A program made the translations under genes and the position numbers. From Hemibagrus wyckioides (Eukaryota; Chordata; Actinopteri; Siluriformes; Bagridae), in contig NC_080714.1 of the NCBI RefSeq assembly GCF_019097595.1, positions 7,301,259-7,365,258 on the forward strand: DNA of 64,000 nucleotides. The letters run 5' to 3'. The notes beneath the pieces were generated by a model. The model was given only the letters and a program-made list of their open reading frames with translations, did no database searches and was not told the DNA's origin. This document shows, in pieces, positions 22,035 through 38,413 of the stretch (position 1 is the first letter of the stretch; each line of letters begins with the position of its first letter).

Positions 22035-22847
22035 CTTTGTGCCTGAAAACAGCAAGCAGTACACAGGGCTATACGATCATTATCCAGGACACATGATAGT
22101 GTAATGTTATTTAAACACATGTAGATGTTCACAATCCACTTATCCATTCATTAAAAGACGTGATTTAAAAAGAGGCTTGTTTTTTTTAATTTAAAATAAA
22201 TCCCTTATAAACCTGACTCTAATAAGACTTTTATGACCCTTTCATATCCTCTGAACAGGTTTTCTTTTGCTGATTTTGCATTATTTTAACTGCTGCATTG
22301 TTCCACTTTCCACATGTAACTTCCTGAAATTCTTCGTGCTTGAAGATTCATTGTAAAATAGCAGAACAGATCGATTTTCACTCGAAAGACCATGTGTAAT
22401 TAAACAGTATATCAACAACTAAAGCACTATATACAAACAAGCAAAGCTTCCCGGTTTGATAGCAGGATGTTTTAATGAATGTCTTCGGGGGGGGGGGAGC
22501 ATAATGAAAACAGCTGTCGCACATCTGTCAAACATGAAGGTCAGATATGTTGATGAGTCAGGTATTCCTAAACCATGTTATTTCCTGGTCCATGTGGTAA
22601 AGATCAGTTCAGCACCTTGGGCACTACAGCAAGTGATATTACTATATTCACCATTTTAATTATTAATCCCCTTTCCCTATTCTTATTCCTAGCCCAAGTT
22701 GTTTTCAGGAAAGATCTGGATCAAAGCAAACTAATGGAGACTTGCTTTCTGCCTCATTGCTCAGCAAACAGCATTAATGACTAAATGCACCAAGATCCAG
22801 AGGCAAAAAAAACTGCTAATGTGATGAGTGTTTTTTTCCAGCCCATT

Positions 22848-22900
<53 letters not shown>

Positions 22901-22927
22901 ATACAGATCTATCTATCTATATACAGA

Positions 22928-23005
<78 letters not shown>

Positions 23006-23329
23006 GTAACACACTTACCTGTCCAGTGAAAATGCACAGAGTTCGTCTCCCTCTTTCTCTTTCTCTCTCTCTCTCTCCTTTTTATTTAGCTCTTCTGCTC
23101 ACATCACTTTGCTCTCCCTTCCTTTAACTTTGCAGAGTAACACAAACAGCTGAACCAGCAAGCTGCCCAGCACCCATCATATGACCAAGTCACTTCCTGA
23201 TCACGTGGTCAACGCCCTCCTCCTTTCATTGGTCAGTGCATAATTTGTTTTTTTTTTGTTTTGTTTTTTCTCTCTCTTTGCCTTCATGTTGTAATTTATA
23301 TATATAATAAGAACTTGTATTTTCTCCAC
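22035..23329. other. renbp 5' flank
   Basis: This is sequence between the renbp start codon and the putative 3' end of the FAM107 gene. It should hold the renbp promoter and 5' UTR, but no TATA box or unambiguous first-exon boundary can be picked out. A compound microsatellite fills 22849-23004. Confidence 0.4.
22849..23004. repeat. Compound microsatellite (ATCT)n-(CT)n-(CA)n
   Basis: ATCT units with two interspersed atacagatct spacers run to about 22930, followed by pure CT to about 22967 and pure CA to 23004. Confidence 0.95.
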
Positions 23330-23335
23330 TTTATT
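23330..23335 (-). terminator. Candidate polyadenylation signal for the FAM107 gene
   Basis: tttatt on the + strand is AATAAA on the - strand, nearly 1 kb after the FAM107 stop codon. The stretch 23336-24302 would then be its 3' UTR. I saw no other gene in it. Confidence 0.35.
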
Positions 23336-24302
23336 TCAAATCTAAGTGCAAATAAAAGAAGTCATATTTAACACCCACAGGTTAGAACAAAAGAAAACAA
23401 AGAGTGACAGTATCTTCAGAGAGGAATATTAAAGGACAACACTTTGAAACACATGACATAGGATTAGATTAAAATATGTGTGGTATGTATAGAGGTACCA
23501 GGGGGTCATTTGTTGGTTGGTGTGATATTTATATTTTTTCCTGTTGGCAGCTGTGTGCTGCCCGGACGTCTCGGGGGACATTTATAGACTGAAATATCAA
23601 TTGCAGCAATGACAATTTGTGTTTTTTTTTTTATCAGCTATAGGCAGGGAATTACAAGTCACAAAGTTTCCTCAAAGGCACGATTAGAGGTGCCATAAAA
23701 AATACCCTAATGCCCTAAACTCATCTACTTCGGGTAGTCTTCTCCACCAGGAGTTCCTTTCCAGTTTATGAACATGCATGAATCCATGTCATTTTCCACT
23801 TTGTATGATAAAAGCACTGTAGGCAAAACTAAACCAGTCCAACCTGCAAAATACCATTTAGTCAAATGCAGCATACGTCCCACTGGCACCACTTTCAGCA
23901 GATCTTCTGATGTTGTTGTGGGAAAACTAAAATAGGAGCAGACCGACATGCCAATGAAAGATGTTTAAACTGAAGACAGAATTTCATTCCATTACAAAAC
24001 AATCTTACGTGACACCAAAGATTACGCCTCAGTTATAAAGATTAATATGATTTCTTTTATGTCCTTCGAACAAAGCATGTGTTGTTATAAAACCTCGAGT
24101 TTTTATGATGGAGCTAGATTACAGTGTTGCATCAGGATTTCGAAAACATACATCTGGACACAAAGGACCAAACAAAAAACATAAGGATTTCAGCTAGTGG
24201 TATTCAAAATGTAGTCCTGTTGAAGGTTGTTCCGAGAGTTTAAGGGTGCTGGAGCAGATCTCTTTGCCACATGTCACAACCTGCCTCTGATGTGGCTGAT
24301 AT

Positions 24303-28618
<4,316 letters not shown>

Positions 28619-28639
28619 GCTGGGAAACTGCAGGGGGTC

Positions 28640-28662
28640 AGGTGTGTGTGTGTGTGTGTGTG
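28640..28662. repeat. (GT)n microsatellite beside a FAM107 exon
   Basis: A short GT run directly 5' (in transcript sense) of the acceptor at 28627, with a ctgcag acceptor between them. Confidence 0.85.
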
Positions 28663-29639
28663 AGGCAATGTTTTGGGGTTGCCAATGAACGTAAAAGAGA
28701 GAGCGAGAAGAGTGGAGAGATTGAATTTCACCTAAGTGGGAGATGTATAATTCATCCAGCGCTAATTATTCAGGACTTATCTCAGGTAAATATGTGCAGC
28801 AAATCTGATACAACATGCAAAATATACCTGATTATTACACTCATTAAACTGGATCACAGGATTTAATAGCAAAAAGAGGACACAGGGGTCTTCTGGATGG
28901 TTTAGCTGTCAAGCTGCATTATTTATATGTGAGATTAAAATATATTAAACATAGTAAACGACTGACTTACTTCATAATCATCATAATATGCATCTGTGCA
29001 GAGAAAACACAAACTAAAGCATGTTTCAGAGTGTGGTGTGATGCACCACTGCACAAGAGTTTACACTAATCACCTTTACAAAATGTCTACCCTGCAGTTA
29101 TTTCAACAGATTTCCCTTAAACCCTTGCTAACTCAGGTTACTTAAGTGTTGTTAAGATGAACTCACCTGAAGTGTTACTCCATGAGCGAGCTGTCCTTAC
29201 TGACCAGCAGCAGCAGCAGCAGCTTCCACATCAACAGCAAACATGTCAGTGTTTATCTGACCCTCTTATCTAAAGCGCAATTCCCTTTTCTACCACAAGA
29301 GGGAGATGTGGAGCAGCACGAAGCATCTCAAATAAACCACAGAATTTATTTATTCACTAATGTTATCAGTGCTCTCTGAAGAGATAAACCCACTCCAAAT
29401 CCTACAAAGTTCATTATATTTTTTTTCCTCACGCATTTCATATTCTCATTCGGCTTTAAAGACTTGGTTCAGAATGCGTTTAATGGTATTTCTGAACGAT
29501 TGCACGACTGTGGTGTCATTTAGCCTTTGAAACTCTACTTTATTATTAAAATAGCATGCACTTACCTGTTCAAAGAAACATGTTAATTCTTATCAGAATA
29601 CAGTATCAGTTGTAAATAACATTTTATGCTCAGAATTCA

Positions 29640-29765
29640 TAACAAGGCTGTTGTTTTTTTTAGCATAGAATTAGTCACAATGTTTTTTGTTTATGTTCTG
29701 TAAAGCTGCTTTGAGACAATGTTCATTGTTCAAAGTGCTATACAAATAAAATTGAATTGAAATGA
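29640..29765 (+). repeat. SINE/LINE 3'-tail-like repeat
   Basis: The segment ctgtaaagctgctttgagac followed by aaagtgctatacaaataaaattgaattga is a tail common to fish interspersed repeats. No coding potential is seen. The region 29300-29640 before it shows nothing recognisable. Confidence 0.65.
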
Positions 29766-29897
29766 CTTGAATGGAATTGAACTATGAACTTTGGATTTTC
29801 AGGACAAATCAGCACACTTTTCTTAGGGTTCCCCTGAAAATAGGCACAATCTTCTGTAAGTACAGGCCCATAGGAAACACTGAGACTACGATCTACC

Positions 29898-29993
29898 AAA
29901 CCCTCTGTGGACTGACTCCAGCACATTCCTTACCTTGCTGCATTCAGACTCTTGATACAAAGTGTTTGTCATCCCCAAAGTAGTCACTCCAAG
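29898..29993. repeat. Dispersed repeat shared with 41725-41822
   Basis: Both copies read cttctgtggactgactcca..., ccttaccttgctgcat, gactcttgat and caccaaagtagtcactccaag with small differences. The copy here ends immediately before the lectin pseudogene start codon, so the repeat forms its 5' flank. Confidence 0.75.
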
Positions 29994-29996
29994 ACA

Positions 29997-31680
29997 ATGG
30001 AGTCACTCTTCCATTTGTGTGTTGCTGTCTGTGTTTGCTTTACAGTGATTATTGCAGCTCCTGGCTTGCTTGTTTCTGGAGGTAAGTTTCCTGAAGCTTC
30101 CTGAAAACTCTACTCCTTCATAAGTTTCTATCAGTTGAAATTTTTCCCTCTTCCAAAGTAACAGGAGAAATAGCAAAGTAGATAAATGAATGTTATTTTA
30201 ATAGTAAGCTATTTGTGTTTGCTTTACAGCGAGTATTGCAGTAGTCAGCTTGCTTGTTCCTTCAGGTAATCAGTCAGGTTTCCATCTTATATCTGTGTGA
30301 ATAAACTGTTGTTTCAGAGAGGGTGATTACCTGTGATGGTGATGTCCAGCGCCTCACTTGTGGTAAGTTTAAATGTCTTTCATTCTGTATAGCTGTATGA
30401 AAACACTGCATTATTATAGGACACTAGATAAAGCAAGGCTGAAAGTCTGTTTTTCTTTGAATTGGAAAAACTTTTAATTGTTCTATATCTCTCAGACACT
30501 GGAGTGATAAAGGTGATGTGTTTGGCCGTACGGATAGCACAATCTGTAGTACACCACATCCCCCTCTTCAGGATACTTACACTGGCTGTTCCAGTACTAT
30601 TTCCACTATTGCTGACAGGTACAACATTTTATACACAAAGGATCTGTCACATTTGAGAGGAATTGTAACAAGTGATTTAATATAAATTCTATTACTGTCA
30701 CTGTCACTGTTATGCAGCTTTTTGTTTGTTTCTTTGTTTGACTTATTCATTTCAAGAGAGAGGAACAAAAAGAGTTGAGGAAATGACAGTCTAGACCTGC
30801 TATAACAAACAAGATATGATGTTTGTTAAAGCAGCTTGATGTTCCTCTACAGTAAAGATAACTATAAAAGGAAAGTTGTAGTACTGTTATACTTAAATAA
30901 TAAATAGATAATAATCAGTTAAGCTACAGTGTGAACAGTTGCTCTGTACATTGGTCTCTGTCACACCACAGCAGCTTTCCCTTAAATATGGATAGTAAGA
31001 GAAATTCACTCCCACAGAGTTTCCTCACCCCTTTTGATAGACATACACTATGATTGTATTTTTTTCAGTGATAATTATGATGAAAGTATTTCTACAAATT
31101 ATACTTCTGCTGTTTATTTCAAATTCTGAATATACACTATAACCCTGCTGAGAGAATTTGGTCTGTTTACCCAAACAGATGCAATGGGCTAAGAGAGTGT
31201 GAGGTAAAGACGGATTTGCTTGGCACCCCTGACCCATGTAGAGGAATCTACGAATACTACAACACCACTTACAATTGCACAGATGCCCGTAAGTAGTCTA
31301 TAAAATGGGAGTGTGTTAGAATTTATGATGGCTCTTATGAAATTGGTGTCAAATTGCAGGATCAAAGATGTTTAATAATACTGATACTGTTAACACTAAT
31401 ACTGATCCAGTACTGACACCTCTTGCTAATCCTCTGCAAGCTTCTGCTGGCAGCTCATGCAAAACATTAAAGGATAGTGATACACTTTAGAACAATTTGT
31501 TCAATGCTCATATGTGATCACGTCATGTTAGTTAGGTAGAATTAATTATAAATATTTATGCAAGACTGGATAACAGTATATCGTAATATTATATAATATT
31601 ATTTTGCATGCATTTGCTTTGTCTTGTTTATTTAGATGTAGCTGTGGTCTGTGAGCATGGCTACCGCACACTGGACTGTG
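29997..31680 (+). pseudogene. Rhamnose-binding lectin (SUEL/gal-lectin) gene relic
   Basis: Exon-like blocks with correct splice sites are 29997-30081 (ATG and signal peptide, ...AAPGLLVSG), 30318-30362 (ERVITCDGDVQRLTCG), 30496-30618, 31179-31288 (RCNGLRECEVKTDLLGTPDP then GIYEYYNTTYNCTDA) and 31636-31680 (VAVVCEHGYRTLDCG). These are the successive exons of one SUEL-type carbohydrate-recognition domain and the start of a second. The third block switches frame: it begins DTGVIKV but the conserved FGRTDSTICSTPHPPLQ follows in another frame. Its length (123) breaks the phase needed to join 31179, consistent with a net loss of 1 mod 3 bases. The rest of domain 2 is absent. A duplicated signal-exon-like copy lies at about 30205-30265. 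In fish such lectins are secreted egg, mucus or immune proteins. Confidence 0.8.
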
Positions 31681-32892
31681 GTGAGAATGATTTGTCCTTA
31701 TAGTTGCAGTACAAGTTCTTTAAATACTTTTATGTTGCTGCTGGTCTAAAGTAAGCTTACCTGTATATCTGTGCAGGAGTATATATATTTATATATTTTT
31801 AAAAATCTGTCATCTGAATTACTTCAGTTCTCAAGTACATACAGTACACGCAGTATGAAAGGTATTTTAAGTGCAGCTCTACATAATTAATTTCTTTCCT
31901 GTTCTTTTTATTGCTATTGACAGAATACCTTGAAGGATTTGAGATTTCAGTGTGAAAAGGAATCAAACCCTGTTAGCTTGATGAGTTTTGCTGTTGGGGT
32001 GCTTTATATTTTCATGTTATCAACATGATCAACTGCTGAAATTACCCCCCCCCCAAACTGTTTATTTGCTTTTACATGCAATGAGTTCTTCCATAATGAA
32101 TTTTCTTCAATAATGATTCTGCAATAAATGCAAGCATAACATGGATGAGCATTATGTGTGTTTATATGCAGAAAATTCAGACAGTTCATGTGATCCAGTG
32201 CAGTGATTTTCTGATCTGGGATCTGATAAATAAAGCCCAATAAACATTTCAAACACAGCGCTCAAGAAAAAAGGTGCAAAGGTGTAAAATGCAGGATACA
32301 GATCTAGAGCCCAAGGCTGTAATACGATCACACACCGTGTAGAAATGAACAAATTAGACAAATGATCTTATTTTAGTGATGAGAGTTTGATGGCTTAAGA
32401 TTTATTTCATAAACATACACATACATCTATATATACACACAGTAGCAACAATAAATATTTGAACACTTAACCATTTCATAAATAACAATATGATAAATGT
32501 AAAAATATAATAATAAAAATGATTAAATATATATTATATAAAAATTAATATTGATAATATAAAATATTTACAAATTCAAAAATAATAAATGATTTTCACA
32601 TGCCAAACAAAATTTCTAATAATAATATAAATCAAAATATATATATTGATAAAAGGAAGTATGAAGATTGAAGTATATGGTTCATCTGGTGGCCGGTGCA
32701 ACAGAGGGACGACCTGAAAGAGAAAAGCAGAGTCATATTACTCTATTACTGTTACAGATACACGCTGTGTGTTCAGAATTATTGTGCAGCTATTCAGTTA
32801 TATATCACAGTAATTCTCCAACTGTTTATCATAGTTTGTATAACCATTGCACTTGATATTTTTCATTTTATTATTGAATTAAATTTCTTGTA
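31681..32892. other. AT-rich intergenic stretch
   Basis: No recognisable exon. It contains very AT-rich sequence at about 32400-32660 and a candidate - strand AATAAA at 32872-32867, about 20 bases past the stop codon of the RRM gene. Confidence 0.5.
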
Positions 32893-35800
32893 TTACAAGG
32901 TCAGCTGTGACTCACGATGTGAATGGACCCTCTGCAAGAAGCTGTGAGGTCTTGTGTGTGGCTCAGTTGGACCGCTGCTTCTTCTACACTCAGTCTGGGT
33001 GAGGGAAGCCTTGCGCTGCTTATGGTTGTTAGCCAGCATCACATACAGTGGCTTCCTGCCCATCATCCTTCCATTCATCTCTTTAATGGCCTTTTCTGCT
33101 TCATTTGGAGAGGAGAAGCTCACAAATCCAAAACCTCGGGAGCGGCCATTCTCCACTGTCACCTGTAGGGGTCAGCAAGGAAATACAGCAAGCACAAAAA
33201 TTAGTATTACACACATACTGTATGTGGCTAATCTTGAGGAAAAACTAGCAATGTCATTACATCAAAACATAATGAAAATAGCTATATTATGTTAGTGTCA
33301 GGGTTCTGGTATTGCACATTCAGTATGAATCTCTTCAGTGTTAATAGTAATTTGAGGTAGCAACCATTCGGAAAAAAACACCCAACTACACACTCATCTC
33401 CTTGTGCTGCAAGTGCACACTGGTTTTGACATAATAGAGCAGGTAAGAAGTAAACAAAAAAAGAAATAAAATGTAGGGTTTAGTAATTTTAGGTGACCTT
33501 TGCACTGATGACTCTTCCATAAGGCAGGAACGCTTCATGCAGGCGCCTGTCGTCCACACTGTAGTCCAGATTTTTTACAAAGACTTTACTCTTCTACAAA
33601 ACAGAGAACAAAATCAACATCCAGCGTTTGATTTAGTATTTTATAGTAATCCATCACTCAGTATTAAGACAATCATTAAGCTAAAAATGTGTGACCAAAA
33701 CATGGGAAAAATCATTAAAGTCCTGTAATATAATCAGAAAAATACCTGTGCATCCTGGGACTGCAGTGTGGTTTGCGCTCTGCGTATGTTCCTGTCCTGT
33801 TGGTTGTTTCTCCTCAATTCTGGAGATTCATCTGTAGCCACAACCAAACATTTCACTTTATCATCCAATCAGTATTATAAGTAGGACCTATTGAGGCCTT
33901 AACAATGTTGTAAACTTAACACAAATTGAGAAGTGTGACTTACTCTGTGGCTGAATGTTGCTTTGAGCCTGGTGTGGATTTGGTTGGATTTGTTCCTCCT
34001 TGCTCTGAACCACACTTACATACACCGGCCTGCTTCCCAATACCCTGCCGCTCATCTTCATGATGGCATTTCTGGCTTCATCAGGAGATGCAAAAATGAC
34101 AAAGCCAGTGCCTTTTGGATGGCCATTCTCCATATTGACCTGCAGAGGAAACAGATTTAGAGATGCAAAAAGCAAAGAATGAGCATTACATGCACTATAT
34201 GGTTAAATAGTTAGCAATAAATAACCCTCTGCTACACACTCATCTTCTTGTGCTACAAGTGCACGGTGGTTTTAACCTAAAAGAGTGAGTATGGGGAAGT
34301 GAAGGTAGTAACTGAAATTGACCTCTGCACTGATGACCGTTCCAAAAGGACGGAATTCCTCTTGCAGTTGTCCGTCATCCACATTGCAGTCAAGGTTCCT
34401 CAGCAGTAGTTTGACTGTCTGCAGAACAGGGCAAAGTCAACATCCAGTTAATTAAGCCAATTTGTCAATTAAAAACAAACATACAAAAAAACAGAATAGC
34501 ACAGCTTGAACAATAACTGATACAAATGCTGTATGCTAAATAGAGACACACAAACATGTCCTTATATGGAAATAAAGCTGGAAATAAAGCATGTCCTCTC
34601 AGGCCTTGATCTGCAGCCAGACTTTACTACAGTACCTTTTTATTCTTGCAGAGGCGTTCATTTGGGAGCTTTCTGTCACTAACAGGCAGCTGCTGGACTC
34701 TGGCCTGCTTCTCTACCTTCTGCTCCTCTACCTTCTGCTTCTCTACCTTCTGCTCCTCTGCCTTCTGCTCCTCTACCTGGTTCATGATATCCATGCTCCA
34801 GGGATTCTGGTTTAAACAAAAAATGAGAGAGAATTAGAGGATGAAAGACACAACATCCTTATGTTATGTACGCCCGACATATTCACAAGCTTATTGTCTT
34901 ACATAGAAAGAGAAAGGCTCTACGTTCTCCATCTCAGTGTCCTCAGCGTCCATGATTTCACCCCACGTGAGTTTCACAGGAGCTGGAGATGTACACTGTG
35001 GTAGTTCAGCCATGGACTCAGGCTCCACAGTAGGCAGAAAGTTGGAAATTGCCTCTGATTGGAACTGAATAAAGAAAAAGAGTTAGCTTTAAAGACACTT
35101 GGCTCTTGAGGCACATTAAGGTAATTTATGTAATCAACAAAACTACTAACATAGAATAGCATATTTGGTTACAATGAACTCCCCATAAACCCTGAATAGC
35201 ACAGCTGAACAAAAACTGTTAGAAATGCTATATGCTATATAGAGACACAAACTTGTCTTTATATGGAAATAAAGCATGTCCTCTTAAGCCCTGATCTGCA
35301 GACAGACTTTACTGCAGTACCTTGTTATTCTTGCTGAGGCGTTCATTATGGAGCTTTGTGTTTCTAACAGGCAGCTGCTGGACTTTGGCCTGCTCTTCTG
35401 CCTTCTGCTCCTCTACCTGGTTGATGTTATCCATGGTCCAGGGATTCTGGTTTAAACAGAAAAAAGAGAGAGAATTAGAGGATGAAAGACACAACATCCT
35501 TATGTTATGTACGCCCGACATATTCACAAGTCTTACATAGAAACAGAAAGGCTCCACATTCTCCATCTCATTATCCTCAGCATCCATGATTTCACCCCAT
35601 GTGAGTTTCACAGGAGCTGGAGATGGACACTGTGGTTGTTCAGACATGGACTCAGGCTCCATAGTAGGCAGAAAGTTGTAAATGGCCTCTGATTGGAACT
35701 GAATAAAGAAAAAGTTAGAGAAAGAGTTAGCTTTAACGGCACTCGCCTCTTGAGGCACGTAAAGCTAATTTATATAATCAGCAAAACTACTAATTAACAT

Positions 35801-36010
35801 AGCTTAGCATATTTGTTTACAACTTACCACTGTACCAAGTCTGAATAATAAAAACAAGGAAACTGCTCGCTTTATCTGAAAAACTTTCTCGCGGTGAGAT
35901 GTGAACTGCTGCTTGTCTTTCCTAACTCGCCGATGCTCTGGACTGTGACTGACCAACACTACGTCATGTTCTGATTCTTTGTATGATACGTTGTGTTCCG
36001 TCATTGCCAT
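32893..36010 (-). CDS. Two-RRM protein, PABP RRM4-like, with duplicated N-terminal module
   Basis: A likely RNA-binding protein of unknown role. Exons in transcript order: 36010-35828, 35698-35537, 35446-35321, 35064-34903, 34806-34636, 34418-34323, 34139-33944, 33831-33746, 33593-33498 and 33162-32893 (TAA). All join in phase, giving 515 residues if the start is [13 protein letters not shown] in the first exon. A start at MEPESMSEQ in the second exon is equally possible. RRM1 has RNP2 KLLLRNL and RNP1 [11 protein letters not shown]2 has KVFVKNL and RGFGFVSF. Both resemble the fourth RRM of cytoplasmic poly(A)-binding protein ([30 protein letters not shown]). The N-terminal pair of exons (FQSEAI..., [13 protein letters not shown]...; then NPW...VEEQKAEEQ...) occurs twice in tandem. 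No PABP MLLE domain is present. I do not recognise this architecture. Confidence 0.7.
34497..35826. repeat. Tandem duplication of a two-exon unit
   Basis: Units at about 34497-35178 and 35198-35826 align over exons and introns alike: gatctgcag.cagacttta, the exon pair, and the ctcttgaggcac flank. Exon lengths 162 and 162 match. The second exon differs, 126 against 171 bases. The longer copy gained three 15-base units encoding KVEEQ or KVEKQ repeats. Confidence 0.85.
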
Positions 36011-36087
36011 AGCAATGCTGTTTTCGCCACTACCCACCTTCACCTGACCCCCCCCCCTCCCCGCGCGGGTCATCAGGAGGTCATTAT

Positions 36088-37443
36088 CAGTGATGGACAG
36101 TAACAAAGTGAATGTAATTCGTTACTGTACTTAAGTGTCTTTTTCCAGTATCTGTACTTTACTAAAATAGAACATTTCTTTGAGACTTCTTACTTTCACT
36201 CCACAAGATTTTGAAGTAAAATATCGTACTTTTTATTCCACTACATTTTCCCACATCTCTCGTTACCTGTATTAGAAAAAATAAATAAAAAGCAGTTGTC
36301 CAATCACAGCACAGCAAACCGAGCTACAGCGCGCGCAGTGTTTTTGAACCGAGGTATCTTTCCGGTTTCATTAAATGCAGCGAGTGTTAACGGTTCGGTA
36401 GAAAAACCCTGACCCCATCCCGCTACCTGCACACCCATGACCCATGACCTGACCTGCAGGATTTGTTTTAAGATGTAGAACAGAAGAAAGACTCTTTCAT
36501 ATTCAGATACCTGCTCTGTCTCACTAACATCATCTTTGTGAAAATGTAGAGGTGAGCACGTGCTGTAATCATCATAATAAACATTCCTTTTTCATAGTTT
36601 TTTTTATTATGTAAAGCAGAATAAGATTACTGCACAAATACTGTAATTGCCCATCACACACCAAAGCATTAGTTACTAAATACTGAAATACTGACTTTGA
36701 ATTTGAACTTTTTTCCTCTGAATCTGTAGAGCAGCAAGTTTCTGTTAAAGTGAAGCTGCTTAGATCCTCGCTGGTCATTTGTTTAGAACTGATTCCCCAG
36801 GACACAGTAGTGTCCAGCACACATTAGTTATTCTTTATGAGTTACCAAGTCAGACTGTCCAGCTGTAGTGCTTACTATTTCCTTCTGTCGTGATGTATAT
36901 ATTTTTATTTTTAAGCACTTTATTTAGGAAACAATTTACAAACTACAGACCCTGTCTTTATATGTGTCCTTTTTCTTTTGTAGTGTCCATACACAAATAC
37001 CTGTGTCCTGTAAACACTGACACAAATACCTGTGCCCTGTAAACACTGACAGACACACATTTCAACAGCAAAGTGTTTTATCATGTTTTAATGGTTACTA
37101 TCTTAAGTATAACATAAATCTTAACAGGAAAACCTAAGTTATCTAAAGTCCTGCTGTTTTACAGCCCCCATGTTCCCAATAATAATAACAATAATGTTAA
37201 CTGACATCTGAATCATGATCATTTCTCAGACCTTGTATTAACAGACATGTGTGAGCAGAGTGACAGATTCTTCTGACATAAAATGAATAGTTCATTACAA
37301 AAAATGACAACATTAGAGCTGGGATAAATACTTTAATCAAGTAAAAATTCGAATTGAGGACTTCTACTTTTACTGGAGTAACATTTTAACTAGAGTATCT
37401 GTACTTTTATTGTGTAAAATAATGTGTACTTTGCCCACCACTG
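36088..37443. mobile_element. hAT-like element beside the RRM gene start
   Basis: The left end cagtgatggacagtaacaaa and right end actttgcccaccactg (reverse complement cagtggtgggcaaagt) are imperfect inverted repeats. The flanks gtcattat (36080-36087) and gtcattag (37444-37451) look like an 8-bp target duplication differing at the last base. Both subterminal regions are full of gtactttta-type motifs, as in a common fish repeat. No transposase was recognised in the interior. Confidence 0.65.
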
Positions 37444-38413
37444 GTCATTAGTGACCTTCACTAAAGCAGTTTCTGTACTGTGTTTAGTACGGAACCCAGA
37501 CTTGAATTTGAGATTTCAGATTCAGTGGAAAGCTTAAAGTAAGAGAGAACTGTGGGAAAACCAACAGGCTCACTGTGGAGTGGGATAATATTTTAGGCCT
37601 ATGTGAATTTGTGTCATTGTAAAACGATGAGGTAGCATCATGAGTAGTTTTGAACACCATTTCTGTTTTTGGTCTGATGAAGTAAGGTTTTAACAAGACA
37701 AGAAGGGTGCATTGTTTAGGTGTGTCTGTTAAGCATGAATAGTCTTTGTGTAGATAATGAATTAACAGTAACTTTGTATTGCAAGTCTTATCAAAAATAG
37801 ACACAGCCTGCACAACAGCATCCATTGGATCTCCTCTAAAGTTAAAGTTAGAGTCAAGGTCATGTAGACTGTTCAGAGCAGAGTTAGTTTTGTGGGACAC
37901 CTGCAGCTGAAGTCTGGGACAATCTGTGCACACTGATAAAGGTTTGGAGAAAATCAAATTCACCCCAGGTCAATTTTTCGTCACTAGAACTGGGCCCACA
38001 CATCCTCCGGCATGATAATGCTTCACTATTGGGCTTAAGTGAATAATATTTGTTGCTGAATAAGCACAAATACCAATAGCCATACTGCTAAATCTAGTGG
38101 AAAGCCATCCCAGAAGAGTAGCGCTATTATAACAGCAAAGGGGGACTGAGTCTGTAATTAAATGTTCAAAAAAGCACATATGGGTAAGATGGTCAAGTGC
38201 CAAGAGACAATCCATAGAAGGTATAGTTTATTGTAGTAGATTATGGAGATACATTTTCTATTACTTTTGTCTGGTATGGTTGTTTCTTTAAATGCCAATA
38301 GTTCTAAGCACTACTATAATACTGGATCTAGAGGTTTATGTTTTTTATGTTTATGTTCATAATGCATTCATATCAACACACTGAAAACATTTAATTTTGT
38401 CTGCTTTCTTTAG
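37444..38413. other. Intergenic stretch with a Tc1 relic
   Basis: Mostly unassigned sequence. Around 38050-38160 the + strand text ctagtggaaagccatcccag followed by aagagtagcgctattataac resembles the C-terminal coding end of a Tc1 transposase (the [11 protein letters not shown] region), but with frame damage. Confidence 0.4.

Noticed and set aside
22849..23004. Regular repeats resembling an array
   Set aside because: These are tetra- and dinucleotide microsatellites with no unique spacers. A CRISPR array is not expected in vertebrate DNA and none is present.
32004..32361. Overlapping short open frames on the - strand
   Set aside because: There are no splice sites, start context or homology. 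The region is AT-rich intergenic DNA.
37484..37963. 159-residue - strand open frame
   Set aside because: The composition and sequence match no family I know. It sits in repeat-rich DNA next to Tc1 and hAT relics, with no gene context.
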